Source: Sabellastarte sp. h YS-2021 (lineage: Eukaryota; Annelida; Polychaeta; Sabellida; Sabellidae). From it: a DNA stretch of 64,000 bases. Every line of letters begins with the position of its first letter. Positions within the stretch are counted from its first letter, which is position 1. Under the pieces are notes generated by a model. It was given only the letters and a program-made list of their open reading frames with translations. It searched no databases and was not told the origin of the DNA. Location of the stretch: the NCBI GenBank assembly GCA_964017235.1, contig OZ024929.1:115305793-115369792 (forward strand), given 5' to 3'. Positions 20,972 to 32,900 of this stretch are shown piece by piece. The position numbers and the translations under genes are program-made.

Positions 20972-23900
20972 CTGAAAAACAAGAGGAGAGTGCCCGTGAA
21001 CGGGCACTGTGTCAGCTGACTGAATGTTTTTGATTTGTGATGGTGATAATGAGAGGAAAGCATAATTATCAGGGAAAGGGCTGTACAGAAATACAGTAAA
21101 TGGTAACTGAACAGCATGTTCGAAAGATATTCCGAAGCTGACAGAAGAAAAGGACAAAAAAGTTGTGCCCTGCAAATGGTATTATGAAATAAAGTAACAA
21201 GGTAATTGTTTAAGTGTAAAAAGTAGGTTAAAAATATTTAAAGAAATACTATAAATGCAATATCCTCGTTCGACCATAAAGAAGGGGTCCAAAGGTCAAA
21301 TCTGACCATACCAAAAGATTCCCAGCCAAAGAATTTAGGATGGTTTACCATCCCAAACCTCTCGGACCAATAATAAGTGAGTCATAGGCACTTTTTAAGT
21401 TTGGCTATCCTTGTTTGACCTTGAAGGAGGGGGTCCAAGGTCAAATCCGACCACACAAAAAAATTCCCAGCCCATGTTTTTCTGTTGCTTGTTTACCATC
21501 CCAAACTTGTAGGACCAATAATAAGCGAGTTCTAAGCAATTGTAAGTTTGGCTATCCTCAATTGACCTTGAAGGAGGGGTCCCAGGTCAAATCTGACCAC
21601 ACCAAAAGAATCCCAGCCCATGATTTCCTATATGTTGGTTTACCATCCCAAACCTCCAAGACCAATAATACGCGAATTATAAGCACTTTAAGTTTGGCTA
21701 TCTTCGTTTGACCTGGAAGGAGGGGTCTAAGGTCAAATCCGACCACACCAAAAGATTCCCAGCCCATGATTTTCTATAGGTTGGTTTTCCATTCGAAACC
21801 TCTAGGACCAATAATAAGTGAGTTATAAGCACTTTTAAGTTTGGCTATCCTCATTTGACCTTGAAGGAGGGGTCCAAGGTGAAATCCGACCACACCAAAA
21901 AATTCCCAGCTCATGATTTTCTATAGGTTGGTTTTCATTCCAACCTCTAGGATCAATAATAAGCGAGTTATAAGCACTTTTATGTTTGGCTATCCTCATT
22001 TGACCTTGAAGGAGGGTTCCAAGGTCAAATCGGACCATATTAATAGATTCCCAGCCCATGATTTCCTACAGGTTGGATACAATGATTTACTCAACAGTGA
22101 GAACTTGAAAGAAGCTATTGCTCAGCTATGCCATGACATAGAGGTCTGCAATTTCACTATGTTATAGCTGACCAAAAATTATGTGAATAACATATTTAAA
22201 CAAAATACTCTAAATGTAATAATTTTCAAGTTACAACTGATTTACTCAAGAGTGAGAACCTCAAAGTAACTATTACTCAGCTATGCAATGAGCTACATGT
22301 CTGAATTTTTGCACTGTTATAGCTGACCTAAAAGTAGGTGAACAACATATTTAAGCAAAATACTGTAAATGCAATAGTTTTCAAGTTACAACTGATTTAC
22401 TCAATAGTGAGAACCTGAAAATAGCTATTGCTCCACTATGCCATGAGCTATAGGTCTGTAATTTCACTATGTTATAGCTAACCCCAAAGTAGGTGAACAA
22501 TGTATTTTAACAAAATACTCCAAATGCAATATTTTTCAAGTTATAGCTGATTTACTCAACAGTCAGTGCCTGAGAATAGCTATTGCTCAGTTGTGCCATG
22601 AGCTACAGGTCTGTAATTTCACTATGTTATAGCTGACCCAAAAGTAGCTGAATAACATATTTGCACAAATTTCTGTAAAGACAATAGTTTTCCAATTACA
22701 ACTGATTTACTCTACAGTGAGAACTTCAAAGTAGCTATTACTCAGCTATGCAATGAGCCACAGGTCTGGAACTTCACTATGTTATAGCTGACCCCAAAAT
22801 AGGTGAATAACATATTGCAACAAAATACTCTAAATGCAATAGTTTTCAAGTTATAAGTGATTTACTCAACAGTGATAACCTAAAAGTAGCTATTACTCAG
22901 CTATGCCATGAGCTACAGGTCTGAAATTTTACTATGTTATAGCTGACCCAAAAGTAGCTGAATAACATATTTATACTAAATTCTCTAAATGCAATAGTTT
23001 TGCAATTACAACTGATTTACTCAATAGTGAGAACTTCAAAGTAGCTATTACTCAGCTATGCAATGAGCCACAGATCTGAAACTTCACTATGTTATAGCTG
23101 ATCCCAAAATAGGTGAATAACATATTGAAACAAAATACTCTAAATGCAATAGTTTCCAAGTTATAAGCGATTTACTCAACAGTGATAACCTAAAAGTAGC
23201 TATTACTCAGCTATGCCATGAGCTACAGGTCTGAAATTTTACTATGTTATAGCTGACCCAAAAGTAGCTGAATAACATATTTATACTAAATTCTCTAAAT
23301 GCAATAGTTTTGCAATTACAACTGATTTACTCAATAGTGAGAACTTCAAAGTAGCTATTACTCAGCTATGCAATGAGCCACAGATCTGAAACTTCACTAT
23401 GTTATAGCTGATCCCAAAATAGGTGAATAACATATTGCAACAAAATACTCTAAATGCAATAGTTTTCAAGTTATAAGTGATTTACTCAACAGTGATAACC
23501 TAAAAGTAGCTATTACTCAGCTATGCCATGAGCTACAGGTCTGAAATTTTACTATGTTATAGCTGACCCAAAAGTAGCTGAATAACATATTTATACTAAA
23601 TTCTCTAAATGCAATAGTTTTGCAATTACAACTGATTTACTCAATAGTGAGAACTTCAAAGTAGCTATTACTCAGCTATGCAATGAGCCACAGATCTGAA
23701 ACTTCACTATGTTATAGCTGATCCCAAAATAGGTGAATAACATATTGAAACAAAATACTCTAAATGCAATAGTTTCCAAGTTATAAGCGATTTACTCAAC
23801 AGTGATAACCTAAAAGTAGCTATTACTCAGCTATGCCATGAGCTACAGGTCTGAAATTTTACTATGTTATAGCTGACCCAAAAGTAGCTGAATAACATAT

Positions 23901-26900
23901 TTATACGAAATTCTCTAAATGCAATAGTTTTGAAGTTATAAGCGATTTACTCAACAGTGATAACCTAAAAGTAGCTATTACTCAGCTATGCCATGAGCTA
24001 CAGGTCTAAAATTTTACTATGTTATAGCTGACCCAAAAGTAGCTGAATAACATATTTATAGGAAATTCTCTAAATGCAATAGTTTTTAAGTTACAAGTGA
24101 TTCTACTCATGATGGAAGTTACTGAAAAGCCCAAAAGTAGCTATTACTCACTTAGCTATTGAGACAGGCACCCAACTTACTCACCATATTGTAGCTATGA
24201 AAAAAGTAGCTGAATAACATATTTTAACAAAATGCTCTAGATGCAACAGTTTTCAAGTTATAAATGATTTTGTGCATGATTTCATGAATTTTAATGCATT
24301 AAAAATTATTAAAAAAATTTATTTAAAAAAAAGTAAGACAGATCCAGGTCTCATACTCACACAAGAGAATCTACCTCTGGCCTAGTACATATATGCAAGA
24401 TATGAGAGAAATCCCTGCAATAGTCACTGAGAAAATTGTGATTAAGTGTTGAAATTTTCACACTTTTGGTGGGGGTACCCCCCTTGTAATATCTCTAGCA
24501 AACAGACAGATTTGCATGCCTTGAAAAATTTTTCATCCTCGATAGATAAGGTATCTTTTAAAAAAAACAGCACGTCTCTAGGCCTTGTAGTTTTGGAGGA
24601 GAAGTTGTTCACGCGGACGTGGACGCGTGCACGTACGCCCACGCCGCAGAGTGACGACATAGAAACAAAAACATTTTGCATTTAAGAACTAATTCAAATT
24701 CAGTATGTGACAACTTGTAAATATGTTTATTATCTAACTTTACTACAGAGAAACCAGTTGTGCTTGAAACCAATTTAATATTTTAAAGAATACCGAGAAA
24801 TATAACTTCCTGTTACTGCAAACTGAGCAAATAAAGTGTAATGCCTGATATAATTGGCTATATGTCAATTGTATTTCGACTGTCTATTACTAATGTAGCA
24901 GTCTCATCAGAGGCTATGATTTATTCTAAGTCAGGACTCCCTGAAGTACATTGAGGGTTTTGGCTTGTACCCCTGGTTTGTACCGGTTTAGAACCGCTTC
25001 AGAACTGGTTCTGTACCTGTAAACCTGTGAATTTACAGGTTTGGGGGTTTGCCAAACTCTGACTTTAGTGGTCCCCTGTAAAATATTGATTTTAATATTT
25101 GAGAGTGGGAAGATTTATTAGAGGCTCTAATGAAGTGAATTAGAGTCGCTCTAACGGTAATTTATACTGTTTGTTTGTCTATATTGAAATGGTGGTGAAT
25201 CAATGTTATTCATTACCTGGCTCTTAATTGAGCTCACTTTATAAGGTTACTCCACCTGTTATAGATCCAGTATTTATTATTTATTATAATTATATTTTTA
25301 TGCTTAATTATTGTGTTTATTTTTTGCCTATAAACACCATAAATAAAAGACATAAGACTCTTTTGTCGGTCCATAGTTAGTATTTTATTATAATAAATTT
25401 TATTTATTGTAAATAGTGAATACAGTAAAAATAATTTAAAGAATAAGGGTAATAAATAAGTATTATTTGTTAAAGTTTATTCTGTTTTAAGTAGGTCTCA
25501 AAATATGGTTGTTCTATAGCTCCATATATATATGATTTATGACTTTCCTGTGTGCACTATTCCAACTTTTTATATCATAGTGATGAGATTGTGATGTCAT
25601 CAGGTTGTTATAGTGAATAGTGATTGTGACGTAATTATGGTGCTTACGTAATCGTAAGAATAGTGATTATGTCATAATTCATTGTTGAATAATGAATATT
25701 TAATAATATTATTTAATATTCAATTAATTCTTGATTTGTTGATAAAATTGAATAAATCTTGCTCTGATAAAGTGTAAAACTTTATTACAGGGAATAAATT
25801 ATCTTAATGTGCGATATTTATCGCATGATATTATAAATAACACACTTTTAATATTTTATGGTATTAAATAATTTATTCAACTCAGTGTGTTTTCAGGTGT
25901 ATTTCCTGGTGATATGTGATGACTATACAAGACATAGAAGAAAATGGGGGGGTGGATTACTGATTACTCAGTAATCCACCCCCCCATTTTCTTCTATATT
26001 TTAAAGAATACTATGGTGATACATGTTTAGAGCATGTCATACTTGACCTTGTAATCAAACAAGGTCATATCAGAATGTCACATTGAAAGTGCCATTTTTT
26101 CCGGACAGTTTAATAAAACTGATAATTAAAACTAAGTAACTAGAAATTGCAACTCGAAGAATACTGAAAAACATACTCAACAATATTCGAATTTGACAAG
26201 GAATTTATTTTATAAGTCTTATCACAAAATGAAGTACTGTTAAGGAAAAATACTAGATGGTACCAGTAATTTTTATTTTTCAACTAGATTGGGCCAACTC
26301 GGCGCCAACATATCCCCAGACAGGTCATCACTCATGCCACAGGTTTTGATCAGGAATTTTTTAAAACATAATTACCCATTATTATATGAACTTCAGCACA
26401 TCAATCTACTCTGTTTATATCTTCCCAAGGAAGATGGTGTATCCCCAGACGCCGAATACATAACTCAAATTATATTTTCAATCTTCCTGCAATGATAACT
26501 CTAAACCTATTTTCAAAGTATTTAAATGATTGATGATTGAATGTCCATTCTAAAATAATAATCCCAAAAGAGCATATCTGTTTCTATATTTGTTGACAAA
26601 TAAAATATTATTTTTAACTCAACTCATCATACTTTTCAATCTTCCTTCAAAGTATTTAAATGATTGATGATTCAATGTCCATTCTAAAATTCGTAATCCC
26701 AAAAGAGCATATCTGTTTCTATATTTGTTCACAAATAAAATATTATTTAAAAAAAAATTATTTATATTATTATTTTATTATATTATTTTTAGAATTTGCA
26801 AATTGTTTTCAGTTATTCATTTCCTCTATACCTATATATGTGGTCCATATATATGCAACCTAAATATGTGACACAATCTCAGTTCTGACTCCCCTTTGTG

Positions 26901-29900
26901 TTATATGTAATGAAGCCCACCACCTCCCACCCCCACCCCTCTCCCCTTCTCCACACCTCTCTCACTATTACACAAGATCTGCAACCCCATTGAGTTCTTT
27001 GTTTCTCATCTGATATCATTAAATACCTTTGTTTATTTAGTGTCACTCAATATAGCTGGAGGTCCCAGAGGTGGGTGGGGGGAATCCGGGTGGGGGATGT
27101 GGGTTGGGACTACAACAATCTATATAAAAGGGGTACTCAAATACAAAAAGAATTGAGAATTTTAAGTATGTGATTATTAACTGAAATGAGTTCATAACTG
27201 TAGGAGCTGTGTCAAAATTAACTGAGGCAAGTTGAATAAAACTGGGCTAGTTGAGGGTTAAAAATCCCCTAGTTTTACTACATAAGGATATAATTTCATT
27301 AATATTGGGACTTAAAGCTCACTTAAAGTGTCCATTTTGTCTACTTGAATATGTTTAACCAGTTTCATTTTAAAAAGTTAAAAACTCAGCAAGCAGAGGT
27401 ATAACACACAAAAATAAGTTCTTAAAAGACTAAGATAGCCATAACATTGTTAATATTCAAAATTTAAATAGACAGGCATTTCCTTTTAAAAATTCAAAGA
27501 TTTCAGCTCTATAACCCACATAGTTTGACAGTTACTGGGCTTTAAAGTGGCATAATGTCCATAAATTGGGTTTCTGTGGGCATTTTACAATTGTTAAAGA
27601 GACCTTAGCAATTAAACTACAGATCTGAAACTTTTGGGGGGACATACATAACAAACAAAAATTATATATAATACAGTTGAAGACTTGTCACACTAAGCAT
27701 TTCCAAATAACAGGGCAAAATACGGAAAAAATGTCCAAAAAGGCACTTGGGCGAGTGTCTATGCCCTCATACACAGGTTAAATGTCTACTAAAAACCTTG
27801 ATTTTCGGCATATGTAAAAAGGACATAATAATGCATTCCCAGATGGGATTTCAGTTCCATCAATCACATAGTTTAACAGTCACAGGGCTTAAAGGTGGTA
27901 AAAAGTCCAAATATTGGGTCTCTGTGGGCCTTTTAGAGATCTCGATGTGGCTTTCAAATTAAAGCTTCAGCCTTAAAATTTGTTACATACTAAGATTACA
28001 CATAGAATATGTATCTAATAAAGTTTGAAACTTCTCAGACTTACCATTTCCAAGTTACAGAGCAAAATATGTGAAAAATGTCTTAAAAGGGTCACTCAGG
28101 TGGGTGTTTAAGGTCCTCATACACAGATTAAATGTCTACTTGAAGCCTTGATTTTTGGGCACATGTAAAAAGAACATAATAATGTATTGCCAGATGAGAT
28201 TTCAGCTCTATCAGTCACATAGTTTAACAGTCACAGGCCTTAAAATTGGCAAAAAGTCCAAACACTGGGTCTTTATGGGGCCTTCTAGAGACCTAACTGT
28301 GGCCTTCAAATTAAAGCTTCAGACTTAAAATTTGACACGCTAAGATTACACATAGAATATGCATCTAATACAGTTTGAAACTTCTTAGACTTACCATTTC
28401 CAAGTTACAGGGAAAAATATGTGAAAAATGTCTAAAAATGGTCACTCGGGTGGGGATTTATGGTCCTCATACACAGGTTAAATGTCTTCTTAAAGCCTTA
28501 ATTTTTGGCACATATATAAATAACATACTAATATCTTCCCAGATAGGATTTGAGCTCTATCAGTCACATAGTTTGACAGTCACAGGGCTTAAAAGTAGCA
28601 AAAAGTCCAAATATTGGGTCTTTGGGAGTCTTTTAGAGACCTCAATTTGACCTTCAAAATTAAAGCTTCAGACTTAAAATCTGTTACATACTAAGATATC
28701 ACACAGAATATATATCTAATACAGTTTGAAACTTCTCAGACTTACCATTTCCAAGTTACAGGGAAAAAGATGTGAAAAATGTCTTATAAGGGTCACTCAG
28801 GTGGGTGTTTATGGTCCTGATACACAGGTTAACTGTCTATTAAAGGCCTAAATGTTGGGGCACATATAAGAAAACACATAGATATATTCCCAGATGATAT
28901 TTAACTTAGATGAGAGACATAGTTTGAAAGCTACAGTGCTTGAAAGTGGCAAAAAGTGCATAAATTGGGTCTCTGTGGGCACTTTTGAGACCTTAAGTCG
29001 ACCCCTTTGGGTAAACCTACAGCCCTAAAATTTTCTACAGACAAGGATTACATATCAAAGTTATACCTAGCGCAGTTTGAGACTCATCAGAATTACCACT
29101 TCCAAATTATAGGGCAAAATATGTGAAAAGTATAGCAAAAAATCCCTAAGTGGGGGTATTTATGGGCCTCAAACACAATTTTCTCCTCAACTTAAAGTCG
29201 TGATTTTCGGCACATGTACTAAGAACATATTAATGTGTTGTCAGGTAAAATTTCAGCCAGCTGAGCATCATAGTTTGTGACCTACAGGGCTCTAAGTGGC
29301 CAAAAGTCCAATTTCTGACCTTAAGGTGGCCATAAGTTCTTTTTTACTGGGAGTTTAAGGTCACCTTAAAATAGGGATCTTCCTTTGGGCACCCTTAACA
29401 TGTGTACCACGTTTGAAAAAAAAATATTAATTTGTTTTTGAGTTATCGCGTCCACAAGGAAATTTCTACGGCGGCGGCGGCGCGACGGACCTGAATCCAA
29501 TATATCCCCGACTTTCGTCTGGGGATATAATTAGTAGTGAGAATATCTAGAACCATATTATTCTCTTTTATACGAATACCAACTTGGATAAAATAATGAA
29601 ATACATATTTTATGATAATGTTTAAAGTTTTTTATTTTATAAAACAAATTAATGTAATCTGAGTGATACACACACTAATTAACGTGCATTTATTTTTGAG
29701 TTTAAGGAAAAACAATCTGTTCTTAACAATTATCAATCTTTCCACAGTAGGACACTTGATTTTAATACCCACCTTTGGCTGAGGAAAGCTGTTGTGAGGA
29801 GGTGTCATTACATCATCATTGTACAATTCTTTCACCAGTAACCAGACTGTGTCTGGCTCCAATCTACAGAAGGATCTGAATGTCTTCACACATGCCTAAA

Positions 29901-32900
29901 CACCAAACACAGTTAATAAACAGCACAAAAAGAGTGAACAGTCACAAAGTTGAAGGTACATGTATTCCTTTTGTCCTCTACAACAGGTTTTGGGTTTCAA
30001 TTAATTATGTCACAATCATATTACAGATTACGACATTTGTACAGAAATACATAAAGACAGGCTAGAAGCTTTTGATAGCCCATTATTTTATTGGATACAG
30101 GAATTTCCTACAAATTTACATAGGCAAAGCAAAAGCTTTGTATTTTGGTCTTGTTGAATATGATACATGCATGTGATGCCAAAATTATTTACTATGTTCT
30201 TCTGTGTTATTATAAATCTTACGACTAAAGAACTCATGTGCCATAGAAACCTTATCATATGGTAAAAGATATGGATTTTAGTTGAAGCAGACCCTTAGAA
30301 CATCTATTATCTATAGAAGAATACTATACTGTATAGTTAAATAATATAATAATATAAAATGAAAGATGTTCATCAAATTGTTTATTCTAATAACAAAGAG
30401 TTCTGCAGTACAAGACATTTTCAGCCACTGTGTTTTACCTGTTGTAGACAGTGGGGTTGCTTGCCACTGAGGTAGGGTTGGCAGGCTTTGATAATGTCTG
30501 CCAGGTGATTTTCTCCTACTTGTACTAGTGAACACAATTCTCCTACATCCAATAACATACTGAGCTGTAACTTACAGGCCAAACTCTGGTGGTACAAGGA
30601 GCCTGCCTTTATACTGAAATACATAAAACAATCACTAACTAGAACCTTAAAGGATTCCAAAATCTGATAACATACTGAGCAATAATTTACATGCCAGTAA
30701 AGACCAGTACCACTCTACTATTACATGGTGGCTGTTTTAATACTGAAACACACAGAACATTGAGTAACTGGAGTACTTATGGAGCGTAAATCTCCCCTAC
30801 ATATGACAATACACTGATCTGCAGTTGACAGGCCAAACTACCTGGTGGTAGAGAGAGCCTGCATTTACATTAAAATAAATAACATTCAATGACTGGAGGC
30901 CTTTGTCATCACAAAACTCCAAGAAAGGTTCAAATAATTACACATTTTGAAATGCTCAGTCTTTTGTGTGGAATTGCACACAGGACATTTATCACCATAT
31001 ATTTTTTTGCCATAAAAATCACAAAATAAATATTACATAAATATTTTATTTTGACTGATAATGAACTAATTTAATTACCAAACTTTAGGTATACTTCATT
31101 GAAGTTCCAGGTAAATTTTATACTTAAGTGCAGCTTAGAACTTTACAAATAGGAGCTCATGTATTGACGCTTTATCAGATACTGGTAGATAAGGCACTCT
31201 GCACTAGGTGTTTATTTCATTTGTTATGTTAACTTGAAGATACATGCAATACAGTTGACTCTGTACAAGTAGAACAAGTGTGAGTTACCAAAAGTGAAAG
31301 GAAGGAAAAGGTTCATCCCTAAATTCTAGATAACCAAAACTTTGAGTTAGTGGATTTAAATAAACACATTGAAAATAAATTGAAAAAGTAAAAGTGGAAC
31401 TTGTTTTGATGTCCCAAATGGTTAGAATATGCTGTTATATAAAATCCAACTTTAGAGTCTCATAAGCCCACATAAGGCTAGGTTTGATGAATCAATTGAT
31501 TATCCCAGACAAGAGTAAATCAGCACACCACACTGAGAATTTTCATAATTGAGGTCAAGGGTCAGTATGTAATGTCACTGGACTTTGAAGCAGACATAAC
31601 AGGTCAAGTCTGATACCACCTAAATATTTACAGCCCATGATTTCCCGTTACTTGTGTCACATTCCATCCTCTTTCAACAAATAATAAGGAAAATACAAGG
31701 CCTTTTTGTCAACTCTGAATATGAGTCAAATGAATACCTCAAGTTGTTGTCATATTCCAAACCCCTTGGACCTAGAATAAGGAAATTAAAGGACTTTTTG
31801 GTAAGTTAACCCTGTGTGACCTTGAAGCAGGGGTCAAAGGTTAAGCTTGAACCTGTGAAAAAATATGTACCTATGATTTTCCATAAGCTGTTTTCACATT
31901 CCAAAACAACAGGACCAATAATAAGAGAGATATAAGCCATTTTGTGTAAGTCATCCCCATTTGTCCTTAAAGCAAGAATCAAAGGTCAGATGAACAATGG
32001 TAATGAAGGTTGAGGCACTTCATGGTTTCCCCAAGCTTCATTGCAAAATTGAATTCCATTGTGTATTAAAGCTAAAGGTCATCAAGAAAAATGCTTTGTG
32101 CCCTTTCCCCCCAAAAAAAAAACCGAAACACTAAAATGAAAGCTCAAGGTCAAATACATTATAAGTCATTGTATCTGAAAGGAAATCACTACAATAGTGG
32201 GTAGCATAACAATATGACAACCAATATATCCCAAACTTTAGTCAGGGAATATAACTAAATTCTGTGATACTTTGAGCTTCTAATGAGAGAGTCTACTGTG
32301 GTTTGTAAGCTGATGGCACTACAAGAATTGTTAAAGTGATGAACTGTTGAATAGAGGCTGCAGTTTCTAACCTTACAGCTGCCTGTTTCTGTAGGAAGAG
32401 AATTACATGTGGAAAGACATCTTTGATTACTCGTTGCTTGATAAAATCTTCACTCACTTCAGCAAAAGTATGCAGACACTTGCAAGCCTGCATTACAGAA
32501 ACAAATGTCACATACTGTGTGCTTCAGATTGTCAAAACAACATAAAGCAAAAGTATACTATGGCTTGTATCATTTAATTATACAGAGGAAAACTGTATTA
32601 AGATAGCAGACATCTAGTAAAATGAAAGATATATTTCAATATATCACATTATAAATGCTAAAGTTTCATAAAAAAGACCAAAAAAGCTAAGGATTCAGAC
32701 AGTCCAGTGTTCACAAGTTTGGATAACAATTTACTCATATGCTACAGCGCTTAACCTGTGTACAAGCAGGTTGTAGCACGTAGAAACATAATAACAGGTC
32801 AAATTTATTAAGACACTGGATGAACATCAGTTGTAAAACCAGAGATGACAGACAATAAAGGAAAAGTTATGATAAAACATATTTGTATTATTAGTAGCTT

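Larger units (their letters stand above)
26287..29531 (+). mobile_element. Helentron-like element with 350-bp tandem array
   Basis: The left end 'AACATATCCCCAGACAGG' (26302-26319) is repeated in inverse in the right terminal stem 'GTCTGGGGATATA' (29517-29529). The right end has a GC-rich run (GGCGGCGGCGG, 29470-29486) and then the hairpin 29501-29529. Between them lie a 97-bp direct repeat, C- and G-rich tracts and the 350-bp array. Element status is inferred from the paired ends. Confidence 0.5.

Noticed and set aside
3930..24290. CRISPR-like regularly spaced repeats
   Set aside because: Repeats are full-length head-to-tail satellites without unique spacers, in an animal genome with spliced genes.
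24442..24685. Overlapping 79-residue open frames on both strands
   Set aside because: Mirror-image frames over a GC-rich repeat segment with no homology; coincidental.
29632..29772. Read-through of exon 20 as the normal TTI1 C-terminus
   Set aside because: The 46 added residues have no family resemblance, a good GTGGGT donor is present, and exon 21 restores the conserved tail.
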